A stretch of DNA of 64,000 bases from Cacajao melanocephalus. Lineage: Eukaryota > Chordata > Mammalia > Primates > Pitheciidae. The stretch spans positions 1-64,000 of the forward strand of contig CAUYLG010009036.1 of the NCBI GenBank assembly GCA_963573385.1, read 5' to 3'. The position numbers were made by a program, and so were the translations under genes. The notes below the pieces were generated by a model, which saw only the letters and a list, made by a program, of their open reading frames with translations, ran no database searches and was not told the DNA's origin. Every line of letters begins with the position of its first letter. Position 1 is the stretch's first letter. Below are positions 12,691 to 26,599 of this stretch, piece by piece.

Positions 12691-13160
12691 TTGTGATGGA
12701 AAACACTGGAATATATAGGTAAGCACCACGAAATTTAAAAAGAACTCGTAATCCCCAAACCCAGAGATTAAACATCATTAATAATTTCTTGTCTTACCTT
12801 CCAAGATTTTGTCTGTCTATGTGAGAGTATATATAGTGTAAAACAAATTGGATTGCTCTAATAACGTTATTTTGGTCCTTTTCTATATACTATTCTACTC
12901 TATGGTGGACATTTTCTCAGGTTATTGATTATTCTGCTGTAGTGATTTTTTAATTACCACACAACATTCCAACATAAAAATGTACCATAGTTTGTTGAAC
13001 AATGCTTTACGGTTGAACATTTAGCTAATTTTCAGTTTTTCATTATTAAAAACACTATGATGAGCACGATTAAACATACATATTTGTGTATGCCTCTGAT
13101 TCCTAAGAATAAATTCATTCAAATGAAATCATACAATCAAAACATACAAGTATTTTTAAG
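12690..13160 (-). mobile_element. Old L1 (L1ME-type) 3' UTR fragment
   Basis: CCCAAACCCAGAGATTAAACATCATTAATA, TTGGTCCTTTTCTATATACT, ATGTACCATAGTTTGTTGAAC and the AACACTATGATGAGCA block follow the reverse complement of an old L1 3' UTR. The length is about 470 bp. Confidence 0.7.
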
Positions 13161-15095
13161 GCTTAAAAAAGGTTTTGCTTACTGATATTCCTATACCTGC
13201 AGCATGAAACAGACGCTTTCCCAAAAATGGCTTTTCGGTAAGGCTGCTTTGGTGGCCAGACCTCGGGTCCCCCTGCCTCTGATGGAGCTAAACTGTGCCT
13301 CCAGAAGCTGCCCCAGGGCGGCTGTGTGCAGAAAGCCTGCTTTTGCCCCTTGGGGCCTTCCGGCTGCATTTTCTCATCTCTGCAGCCAGACCAGCTGAAG
13401 CATGTGGAGGTCAGGTGATGTGTGTGGGGTCATGCAGCCAGCGGTGACTCAGCCAAACCCACTCCAGCTCCTGAACCTTGCTCAGATCACAAGGCTGAGA
13501 GCACTCGTTTTCCCTGCGGACCACAATTCCCAAATAATTAAAAGGGTCTCCTTGCGCTTGAGTTTGTGAATATTAAGTTTTTGGAATGAGTAGTTCAGTC
13601 CCATGACCTTGTTAATTGGTGACACTAAATGCTGTATAATCCTGCCTTCCTTTTCCTTTCTGGAAACAATCAGAATAATTTGTTGAGCTTCCTTGCACTG
13701 TATAATTTGCAGTGAAGCTTTGTGATGAGTCTATTCAGGTGCCCATCTGAGACTCAGATTCAAAGACATAACTGCTGAGCTGAATCAAAACAACAATTCT
13801 GGTACATCTGATTCATTATGATTCATGCATCAAACCCAAGCTGCCTGACAAGGTACTAGAACACTCTCACCAACATAAGAAAACCCCCGATAACAAAGAT
13901 TGGCCAACTCTTGGGGATTCTTGTCTCCTTCATCCATAGTTCAGTAAGCCAAATTAAATTCAGGTGACCTGTAGTCAAATCAAGCTAACAAGACCCTCTC
14001 TTCTCAGGTGACTAGGCCAGCATGGGGGATGACTGCAGCTATTCCACAGGGGTCTTTGCTTCCACTGGTTTACTATCCCTGTGTTACTCTCTAGAATGGA
14101 GCCTGTGAGTTCAAGGTCCTCTGTGGACATCCTACTTTGTTTTGATACTTAGTCGTACACAGTGGGAGTTGAATCCCAGATGTCCTCTTGGGGACCAGCA
14201 CCTTTTGCACAGGGTTAAGAGAAACTGTAAGAGCATCAACCCATCCCCTCAGCTGGGAAATGACTCCTGACTCTTTCCCAGGAAAGTATATCAGTTACAT
14301 CCTCTATTGGGCATTCAGAGATGAGCCTAATATGTAAAAATTAAGCAAAGTAAACAGGCTGAAGAGACACCTACTTGTAGTATAGCTGCTGTGTTATTTA
14401 TCTGCATATATAAATGCATAGACATATAACCTAGCTGATTCCAAACTGTGATTCAAGTGAGTGTTTGCAGAACTGGGGGCTGGGAACTTTTCTCGGTACT
14501 TATGCACATGAGCTGTGTTTCAGGAAGGTTTTTGGTTGTTAGCTGAAGGACGATGATGGAATTTAATGAGGAGTTCCTGGGACAGAGACTGAAATGGAGG
14601 GATGGCATGGCATTTGGATCCTATCAGGACCTTGAGGGTGATTTGAGCTCAGAGGAATAAGGGATGACAGCCATGTCCTGGGCCTTGGCACTGCTCTGAT
14701 GCTCTGAAGGTCAGCAGATTTGAGAGCCTTGCAGGAGAGCTGTTAGCATGGATGCCGGCAATGCTCATGACAGGTTCTGCCAGGCATGGCAGGACTGAGA
14801 CTCCTTCAGAAGGTGTTGTGAGTAAAGGATGCTGAGGAGGAAGAGAGGGAGAAAGAGAAAGAATAAGGCAAATGCCACATGTGATTATATCTAATAGTCT
14901 GATTTATGAGTTCCTGTGGGAGAACTTTGGGGAAGTCCAGAAATGCTTGGGTGGGGAGAACTTACTGGGGTCTGCAGGACAGGTTAGGATAGAGCAGGAA
15001 ATCCACTTGTAAATGCTAATACATCCATCACACCAAAGGCCACCTTTTTGTACATCATTCTTTTATTTCTTGGCATTTAGGTAATGTCTGGTTTT
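13161..15095. other. Unique stretch with a GC-richer island at 13200-13560
   Basis: No repeat family is recognised. The subregion 13200-13560 is richer in G+C than its surroundings and holds a TGACTCAGC motif (13445-13453, small-Maf/NF-E2 half of an ARE/MARE) and a TAATTA homeobox-type core near 13535. ORFs of 64-68 codons on both strands have no recognisable domain. It may be a conserved noncoding element; this is an inference. Confidence 0.4.
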
Positions 15096-16766
<1,671 letters not shown>

Positions 16767-17788
16767 ATGAAGACGAGAAAAAAAACAGAACCAAAAATTG
16801 CTGAAAATTCCAAAAACCAGAATGCTTCTTCTCCAAAGGATTGCAACCCCTTGCCAGCAAGGGAACAAAATTGGACAGGGAATGAGCTTAACAAATTGAC
16901 AGAAGTAGGATTCAGAAGGTAGGTAATAGCAAACTCCTCTGAGCTAAAGGAGAAAGGTTCTAAGGAAGCTCAGAACCTTGATAAAAGGTTACAGGAACTG
17001 CTAACTAAAATAACCAATTTCAAGAAGAATATAAATGACCTGATGGAGCTGAAAAACACAGCACAAGAACTTAGTGAAGCATACACAAGTATAAAGAGCC
17101 AAATTGATCAAGTGGAAGAAAGGATATCAGAGATTGAAGGTCAACTTAATGAAATAAAGTGTGAAGACAAGATTAGAGAAAAAAAATGAAAAGGAACAAA
17201 CAAAGCCTCCAAGAAATATGGGACTATGTGAAAAGACCAAACCTGTGATTGATTGGTGTACCTGAACGTGACAGGTAGAATGGAACCAGGTTGGAAAACA
17301 CACTTCGGGACATTATCCAGGAGAACTTCCCCAATCTAGCAAGACAAGCCAAAATGCAAATTCAGGAAATAGAGAGAACACCACTAAGATACTCCTCGAG
17401 AAGAGCAAACCCAGGACACATAATTGTCAGATTCACCAAGGTTGGATCAAAGGAAAAAATGTTAAGGGAAGCTAAAGAGAAAGGTCAGATTACCTACAAA
17501 GGGAAGCTCATCAGACTAACAGTGGATCTCTCTGCAGAAACGCTACAAGCCAGAAGAGAGTGGAGGCCAATATTCAACATTCTTAAAGAAAAGAATTTTC
17601 AACCCAGAACTTCATATCCAGCCAAACTAAGCTTCGTAAGCTAACGAGAAATAAAATCTTTTCCAGACAAGCAAATGCTGAGGCATTTTGTTACCACTAG
17701 ACCTGCCTTACAAGAGCTCCTGAAGGAAACACTAAATGTGGAAAGGAAAAATTAGTACCAGCCACTGCAAAAACATACCAAAATATAA
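16767..17788 (+). pseudogene. L1 ORF1 (RNA-binding chaperone), broken
   Basis: ORF1p normally trimerises through an N-terminal coiled coil and binds L1 RNA through an RRM and a C-terminal domain. The start ATG at 16767 opens a lysine-rich N-terminus ending in TEVGFRR. There a tryptophan codon has become a TAG (16920-16922). The coiled-coil region (about 16930-17200) is readable but interrupted by a TGA and a frame change near 17185-17290. From 17291 to 17641 the RRM and C-terminal domain are open for 117 codons, including LENT-like, IIQENFPNLARQA, RRA-P-HIIVRF and SAETLQARREW words. A further TAA (17642-17644) precedes the normal stop at 17786-17788. The protein cannot be made whole. Confidence 0.93.
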
Positions 17789-17848
17789 AGACCGACACTA
17801 TGAAGAAACTGCATCAACTAATGTGCATAATAACCAGTTAGAATCATG

Positions 17849-20800
17849 ATGACAGGATCAAATTCACAAGTAACAATATTAACTTTAAATGCAAATGGAC
17901 TAAATGCCCCAATTAGAAGACACACAGACTATGGATAAAGAGTCAAGACCCATCAGTGTGCTATATTCAGGAGACCCATCTCAGATGCAAAGACACACAT
18001 AGACTCAAAATAAAGGGATGGAGGAATATTTACTAAGCAAATGGAAAGCAAAACAAAAAGCAGGGGTTGCAATCCTAGTCTCTGATAAAACAGAGACTGA
18101 TAGACATCTACAGAACTCGTCACCCCAAATCAACAGAATATACATTCTTCTCAGCACCACATCACACTTATTCTAAAATTGATCACATAATTGGAAGTAA
18201 AACACTCCTCAGCAAATGTAAAAGAATGGAAATCATAACAGAATCTCTCAGACCACAGTGCAATCAAATTAGAATTCAGGATTAAGAAACCCACTCAAAG
18301 GTGCACGGCTACATGGAAGCTGAATAACCTGCTCCTGAATGACTACTGGGTAAATAATGAAATTAAGGCAGAAATAAATAAGCTCTTTGAAACCAATAAG
18401 AACAAAGGACACAAGGTACCAGAATCTCTGGGAAACAGCTAAAGCAGTGTTTAAAGCAAAATTTATAGTACTAAATGCCCACAGGAGAAAGCAGAAAATA
18501 TCTAAAATCGACACCCTAACATCACAATTAAAAGAACTAGAGAAGCAAGAGCAAACAAATTCAAAAGCTAGCAGAAGATAAGAAATAACTAAGATCAGAG
18601 TGGAACTGAAGGACATAGAGACACAAAAAACCCTTTTAAAAAATCAATGAATCCAGGATCTGGTTTTTCACAAAGATTAACAAAATAGATAGACTGCCAG
18701 CCAGACTAATAGAAAAGAGAGAAGAATCAAATAGACACAATAAAAAAATGATAAAGTGGATATCACCCTGATCCCACAAAAATACAAACTACCATCAGAG
18801 AATACTATAAACGCCTCTACACAAATAAACTAGGAAATCTAGAAGAAATGGATACATTCCTGGGCACTTACACCCTCCCAAGACTAAACCAGGAAGAAGT
18901 CGAATCCCTGAATAGACCAATAACAAGTTCTGAAATTGAGGCAGTAATTAATAGCCTACCGATCAATAAAAGCCCAGGACCAGACAGATTCACAGCCAAA
19001 TTCTACCAGAGGTACCAAGAGGAGCTGGTACCATTCCTTCTGAAATGATTCCAAACAATAGAAAAAGGGGGACTCCTTCCTAACTCATTTTATGAGGCCA
19101 GCATCATCCTGATACCAAAACCTGGCAGAGACACAACCAAAAAGAAAATTTCAGGCCAATATCCCTGATGAACATTGATGTGAAAATCCTTAATAAAATA
19201 CTGGCAAACCAAATCCAGCAACACTTCAAAAAGCTTATCAACCACAATCAAGTCAGCTTCATCCCTGGGATGCAAGGCTGGTTCAACATATGCAAATCAA
19301 TAAATGCTATGCATCACATAAATAGAACCAGTGAGAAAAACCACATGATTATCTCAATAGATGCAGAAAAGGCCTTCAACAAAATTCAACAGCCTTCATG
19401 CTAAGAACTCTCAAAAAACTAGGTATTGGTGGAATGTACCACAAAATAATAAGAACTACTTATGACAAACCCACAGCCAATATCATACCGAATGGGCAGA
19501 AGCTGGAAGCATTTCCTTTGAAAACCAACTGAAGACAAGGATGCCCTTTCTCACCACTCCTATACAACATAGTACTGGAAGTTCTGGCCAAGGCAATCAG
19601 GCAAGAGAAAAAAAAAAATAAAGGATATTCAAGTAGGAAGAGAGGAAGTCAAATTTCCCGTTTGCAGATGAAATGGTTGTATATTTAGAAAACCCCATCA
19701 TCCCAGCCCAAAATCTCCTTAAGCTGATAAGCAACTTCAGCAAACTTTTCAGGATACAAAATCAATGTGCAAAAATCACATGCATTTCTATACATCAATA
19801 ATATACAGAAAGCCAAATCATGAAGGAACTTCCATTTACAGCTGCTGCAAAGAGAATAAAATACCTAGGAATACAACTAACAAGGGATGTAAAAGACCTC
19901 TTCAAGGAAAACTATAAACCACTGCTCAAGGAAATAAGAGAAGACACAAACAAATGGAAAAACATTCCATGCTCATGGATAGGAAGAATCAATATTGTGA
20001 AAATATTCATACTGCCCAAAATAATTTATAGATTCGGTGCTATCCCATCAAGCTACCATTGACTTTCTTCACAGAATTCAAAAAAACTACATTAAATTTC
20101 ATATGAAACCAAGAAAGCTCCCGTATAACCAAGACAATCCTAAGCAAAAAGGACAAAGCTGGAGGCATCATGCTACCTGACTTCAAACTATACTACAAAG
20201 CCTACAGTAACCAAAACAGAATGGTATTGGTACCAAAACAGATATATAGACCAGTGGAACAGAACAGAGGCCTCAGAAATAACATCACACATCTACAACC
20301 ATCTGATCTTTGACAAACCTGACAAAAACAAGCAATGAGAAAAGGATTCCCTATTTAATAAATGGTGTTGGGAAAACTGGCTAGCCATATGCAGAAAACT
20401 GAAACTGAACCCCTTTCTTACACCTTATACAAAAATTAACTCAAGATGGATTAAAGACTTAAATGTAAGACCTAAAACCATAAAAACCCTAGAAGAAAAC
20501 CTAGGCAATACCATTCAGGACATAGGCATGAACAAAGACTTCATGACTAAAACACCAAAATCAATGGCAGCAAAAGCCAAAATTGACAAATGGGATCTAA
20601 TTAAAGAGCTTCTGCACATCAAAAGAAACTATCATCAGAGTGAATAGGCAACCTACAGAATGGGAGAACATTTTTGCAATCTATCCACCTGACAAAGGGC
20701 TAATAACCAGAATCTACAAAGAACTTAAACAAATTTACAAGAAAAACACAAACAACCCCATCAAAAAGTGGGAGAAGGATATGAACAGACACTTCTCAAA

Positions 20801-21384
20801 AGAAGACATTTATGCAGCCAACAAACATATGAAAAAAAGCTTATTATCAATGGTCATTAAAGAAATGCAAATTAAAAACCACAATGAGATGCCATCTTAG
20901 GCCAGTTAGAATGGTGATCATTAAAAAGTCAGGAAACAACAGATGCTGGAGAGGATGTGGAGAAACAGGAATGCTTTTACACTGTTGGTGGGAGTGTAAA
21001 TTAGTTCAACCATTGTGGAAGACAGCATGGCAATTCCTCAAGGATCTAGAAATAGAAATTCCATTTGACCCAGCAATCCCATTACTGGGTATATACCCAA
21101 AAGATTACAAATCATTCTACTATAAAAACACATGCACAGGTATGTTTACTGCAGCAGTGTTCACAATAGCAAAGACTTAGGACCAACTCAAATGCCCATC
21201 AATGATAGACTGGATAAAGAAAATGTGGCACATATACACCATGGAATAGTATGCAGCCATAACAAAGGGTGAGTTCATGTCCTTTACAGGGACATGGTTG
21301 AAGCTGGAAAACATCATTCTCAGCAAACTAACACAGGAACAGAAAACCAAACACCTCTTGTTCTCACTCATAAGGGGGAGTTGA
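17849..21384 (+). pseudogene. L1 ORF2 (endonuclease/reverse transcriptase), broken
   Basis: ORF2p nicks DNA with an APE-type endonuclease and copies L1 RNA by target-primed reverse transcription. The start (ATG 17849, MTGSNS-) and end (TGA 21382-21384) are recognisable. The span is about 3.54 kb against about 3.83 kb expected. A deletion of roughly 290 bp at about 18091-18100 joins the early endonuclease to its C-terminal part, removing the Tyr/Asp/Asn catalytic region. The RT region runs through [12 protein letters not shown] and [12 protein letters not shown]. The catalytic FADD box reads FADE (Glu codon GAA at 19670-19672). The C-terminal zinc-knuckle-like motif C-x3-C-x7-H-x4-C is intact at 20944-20997. 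Several frameshifts and stops split the frame. Confidence 0.95.
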
Positions 21385-21622
21385 ACAATGAGAACACATG
21401 GACACAGGGAGGGGAACGTCACACCCTGGGGGGCCCTGTCAGTGGGTGGGGGGTAGGGGAGGGATAGCATTAGGAGAAATACCTAATGTAGAATATGGGT
21501 TAGTGTGTCGAGCAAACCACCATGACATGTGTGTACCTATGTAACAAACCTGCACGTTCTGCACATGTATCCCAGAACTTAAAGTATAAGAAAGCAAATA
21601 AAAGAAAAAGAAAGAAATATAA
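21385..21622 (+). other. L1 3' UTR with G-rich polypurine tract and A-rich tail
   Basis: After the ORF2 stop comes the conserved ACACATGGACACAGGGAGGGG block and a G-rich tract at 21428-21470 with several runs of three or more G, a potential G-quadruplex. The TGCACATGTATCCCAGAACTTA motif and an AAGAAAGCAAATAAAAG tail follow. Confidence 0.9.
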
Positions 21623-22404
21623 TCAGTAAAGACAAATGACTAATCGTTTTCCCAAAAGGAGAAACTTGAGCTGTGTCTCAAGAATTATATTTCTGTTTCC
21701 AATTACAGATAGCAACATTAATATTACCTTTTTAAGTGTGCCAATAAAAGTCACATCTAGCAAAATTGAAAAATAAAAAATTAAAAAATTAAAAAATATC
21801 ACTGAGAAACATCCTTGAACATAATTTTTATGTTAATCTCTGATTAAATTCATATACATAGATCAACACATTTAATAGTGTGCCTATCTACGTAAAAATT
21901 AAATTTATTGAATTATGTTCTATATTATACATTCCCATATGTAATTATACAATTTGATAACTTTTTTTATTATCTTAACCTTTACTATAATTGATGATGA
22001 TAAAATCACCCCAAAACCTGTAGGTTGACACAGCCCATGCTGTTTTTATGATAATTATTCCAAACACCAACTTCATAATGAAGTAATATAATTGATACAT
22101 CAATTAAATCAGTATCAAAAGCATCCCAAATATTTTTAAGAATAAAAATACTACAGTTTTTCCAGAGCAAATGGTTTATTGTAGTCAAGAATACCAGAGA
22201 AGCGGTGGGAAGTGAAATGGGGCAGTGAAGGAAACCAATAAATTATGAGTAGTCAGGGAGTAGTAGTCTGGGGGAAAAAGGTTCAATCCCATTTCAGAAC
22301 TCTGGGAGACACTGTAGACCACACTGCAAAATTACCCCAGCTGATTAATAGATAAGGAAGCTGGAGTACTTATTTACCTACTGCCCTTTTATCATTGCTG
22401 TGTG
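21623..22404. other. AT-rich unique stretch, nothing recognised
   Basis: No repeat family, RNA gene or exon is recognised between the long L1 and the next minus-strand L1. Confidence 0.45.
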
Positions 22405-22456
22405 TGTTTTTTTTTTTTCATTTTCTTTGTGATGAGAACACTTAGCATGAAATCTA

Positions 22457-22933
<477 letters not shown>

Positions 22934-23407
22934 CTACTCTCTTTTCTATGAGTTTACCTATTTTAGACACTTCATGTAAGTGGAATTATGCAGTATTTGT
23001 CCTTTTGTGACTGGCTCATTTCACTTAATATAATGTTCTCAACGTTTATACATGTTGTTTCATATTGCAGGCTTTCCTTCTTTTGTACAACTAAATAGTT
23101 TTCTATTACATTAATACATGACATTGTTAAAAATCCATTCATCTGTCAATGAACATTAGTTTTTATTTCCACATCTTGGTGATTATAAATAGTGCTGCAA
23201 TGAACATGGGAATGATATCTCTTTGACATCGTGATTTCAGTTCTTTTAGATCAATACCCAGAAGTGGGTTTCCTGAATCCTATGGTGGTTCTATTTTTAA
23301 TATTTTGAAAAATCTCCATACTGTTTTTCATAGCAGCAGCACCATTTTGCATTTCCCTCCAATAGTGTATAAAGATTCAAATTTCTCTACATTTTATCAA
23401 CATGTGT

Positions 23408-23411
<4 letters not shown>

Positions 23412-23438
<27 letters not shown>
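23412..23438. repeat. (TG)n microsatellite
   Basis: Thirteen TG units interrupt L1-derived sequence. Probably length-polymorphic. Confidence 0.95.
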
Positions 23439-23696
23439 ATTTTTATATAATAGTCATCCTAATAAGTGTGAGGTGATATCTCATGGTGGTTTATATTTGC
23501 ATTTCCCTGATGACTAGTGACAATGGGCATCTTGTCATAAACCTCTTGGCCATTTGGATGTCCACTTTGGAAAAATGTGTATTCAAGACTTTGGCCCAAT
23601 TATTTAAGCAGGTTATTGGTTTTTTTTTTTTTTTTTTTTTTCTTGCTATTGAGTTGTAGGAGTTTCTTATATGTAAGTATTCTTACATATTAGAAA

Positions 23697-25127
23697 TTAA
23701 CTCTTCATCAGATACGTGGTTTGCAAATATTTCCCCATTTTATAGGTTGCTTTTTCACTCTGTTGATTGTTTCTTTGTTGGTAAAAGCTTTTTAGTTTGA
23801 GGCAGTCCACTTGTCTATTTTGCTCTGTTACCTGTGCTTTTTTTGGTGTCATATCCATGAAATCATTGTCAAGACCAATGTCATAAAGATTTCTCCCTAC
23901 GTTTTCTTCTAAGAGTTTTATAGTTTCAGGTCTTACCTTTAAGACTTTAATCCATTTGGAGTTGATTTTTGTGTATGGCATAAAATAAAGGTCCCATTTT
24001 ATTATTTTGCATGTGGGTATCCAGTTTTCTCAACACCATTTGTTGAAGAGGCCATCCTTTTCCCATTGTATATTGTTGACACCATTGTTAAAGATCAGTT
24101 GACCATATATGTGTGGGTTTATTTCTCAGCTCTCAATTCTGTCCACTGGTCTATATGTCTGTGTTTAGTCCACTGCCACACTGTTTTGATTACTATAACT
24201 TTGTATTATATTTTGAAATCAGAAAGTGTGATGCCTCCATCTTTGTTTTCAAGATTGCATTGACTGTTCAGGTTCTTTTGTGGCTCCATATGAATTGTGG
24301 AATTGGGCTTTTTTTTCTTCTATTTCTATAAAAAAATGCCATTGGGCTTTTGATAGGAATTGCATTGATCTGTAGATCATTTGGGGACATTTTAACAATA
24401 TTAAGTTTTCAAATCCATGAATGCAGGATGTCTTCCCATTTGTTTGTGTCTTTTTAAATTTCTTTTATTAACACTTTGTAGTTTTCAGTATATGTCTTTT
24501 ACTTTCCTAGTTTTATTCCTAAAAAATTTATTTTCTTGATGGTATTGTTAATGGGATTGTTTTCTTAATTTATCAGATAGTTCGTTATTAGTGAATATGT
24601 TCATCAATGTTTTGTAGTTTTCAGTATTACAAGTATTTCGCTTTCCTAGTTAATTTCATTCCTAAAAATCTTTTTTAAAAATTTTATCTTTTTAAAAAAT
24701 GTTATTCTGAATGAATCGGTTTCTTAATCTCTCAGATAGTTCATTCTAAGTAAGTGTATAGAAATGTAATTTTTAATGTTAATTTTTTATCTTACAACTT
24801 TACTGATTTATTAATTGTAACAGTTTTTTAGTGGAGTCTTTAGGCTTTTCTATATAAAATCATGTCATCTGTAAATAGGAACAATTTTACTTATTCCTTT
24901 CTAATTTGGTTACCTTTTATTTCTTTTACTTGCTTAGTAGCTCTGGCTAGGACTTCCAGTACTCTGTTGAATAACAAGGACAGTGAGTATCCATGCGTTG
25001 TTTCTGATCTTAGTGGAAAAACTTTGTTTTCATAATTGAGTATGATGTTAGCTGTGAGCTTTCTGTATGTAACATTTGTTATGGCGAGGTAGTTTCTATT
25101 CCTAGTTTTTTGAGAGTTTTTAATCAT
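23697..25127 (-). pseudogene. L1 ORF2 fragments of the minus-strand L1
   Basis: Two open pieces show that this is reverse-transcriptase coding sequence. One at 23697-23981 (95 codons) carries the KINSKWIKVLKVRPETIKLLEEN word from the region downstream of RT. The other at 24891-25127 (79 codons) carries LTANIILNYENKVFPL and LEVLARATKQVKEIKG from the RT palm and fingers. Stops, frameshifts and a 135-bp internal duplication (24476-24756) separate them. An intact ORF2 would need about 1275 codons; this one is dead. Its divergence is clearly greater than that of the L1 at 15.4-21.6 kb. Confidence 0.88.
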
Positions 25128-25578
25128 AAAATGTGTTCAATTTTATCAAATTCTTCTGCATCAACTGAGATAGTCATGTAATTTTTATCCTTTATTCTGT
25201 TAATATGGTGTATCACATTAATTAATTTTCATATATTAAGCCATTCTTGCAACCCAGGGATAAATCCCACTTGGGCATGCTTTGTGATACTTTTAATATG
25301 CTGTTGAATTGGTTTGCTGGCATTTTAGTTGAAGATTTTTGTATGTATGTTCATCAGGACTATTAGCCCATAGTTTTCTTGTTGTGCTTTGTTTAGCTTT
25401 GACATCACGGTATTGCTGGCTTCATAAAAATAAGTTTGGAAGTATTCCTTCATTTTCAATTTTTGAAAAGAGTTTGAGAAGGATTGGCATTAATTTTTCT
25501 TTAAATGTTTGGTAGAATTCACCAGTGAAGCCATCTGGACCTGGGATTTTCTTTGTTGGGAGATTTTCGATTACTGAC

Positions 25579-25940
25579 TGCTATGGCTTGAGTGTACCCC
25601 CCAAAGTTCTTCTGTTCGAAATTTAATCCCCAATCCAACAATGTTGAGAGGTGGGGCCTTTAAGGGATGAAAGGCATTAGCCTTACCACAGGAATGGGTT
25701 ATTTATCATAGAAGTTGGTTCCTGATAAAGAGATGAGTTTGGCTTCTTTCTATTTACTTTTGCCTTTTTGCCCTTCTGCTTTCAACCATGGGATAATGGA
25801 GCACTAAGGTCCTGCAAGATTCCAACAGCATGCTCTTGGACTTCCCAGCCTATAGTATTGTGAGCCAGATAAATGTATTTTCTTCCTAAATTACCCAGTT
25901 TCTGGTATTCTGCTGTAGCAATACAAAATGGACTAGGACA
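25579..25940 (+). mobile_element. Solo MaLR LTR (MLT1A/MST-like) inserted in L1
   Basis: It begins TGCTATGGCTTGAGTGTACC and ends ACAAAATGGACTAGGACA, a classic ERVL-MaLR LTR of about 362 bp with TG...CA ends. The flanks CTGAC (25574-25578) and CTGAT (25941-25945) are a 5-bp target duplication with one change, and the L1 reading resumes exactly after it. The host L1 therefore predates this LTR. Confidence 0.95.
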
Positions 25941-26541
25941 CTGATTCAATCCCCTTATTAGTTAGTTACAGGTCTTTTCAGACCTTATACTTCTTCATGA
26001 TGCAGTCTTTGTAGGTTATATGTCTAGTAATGTACCCATTTCTTCAAGATTATCCAGTTTGTTGGCATTCATAATAGTCTCTTATGATCCTCTTTATTCC
26101 TGTGGCATCAGCTGTAATGTTTCCTCTTTTACTTCTGATTTTATTTGAATTCTGTCTCTTTTTTCTTAGTCTAGCTAAAGGTTTGTCAACTTAAAAAAAA
26201 AAGCAACTCTTGGTTACAATTATTTTTCTATTGCTTTTCTATTACATATTTCATTTATTTCTGTTCTAATGTTTATTATTTCCTTCCTTCTGCTAACTTT
26301 GGGCTTAGTTCTTCTTCCAGTTTGTTGAGGTGTAAAGTTAGAGATTTTTTTTCTTTTTTAATGTAGATATTTATTATTATAAACTTTTCTCTTAGAACTG
26401 CTTTTGCTGCATCTTATTAATTTGGCATATTGTGTTTTCAGTTTTTTAGTCTCAAGATGTTTTCTAATTTGCCTTTTGATTTTTTTCTTTGATCCATTAG
26501 TTGCTCTAAAGCTATTGTATTGTTCTTATAAGTTGAAAACT

Positions 26542-26544
<3 letters not shown>

Positions 26545-26580
<36 letters not shown>
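26545..26580. repeat. (CA)n microsatellite
   Basis: Eighteen uninterrupted CA units at the junction between two minus-strand L1 copies. Likely polymorphic. Confidence 0.97.
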
Positions 26581-26581
<1 letters not shown>

Positions 26582-26599
26582 CTATATATTCATATAACA

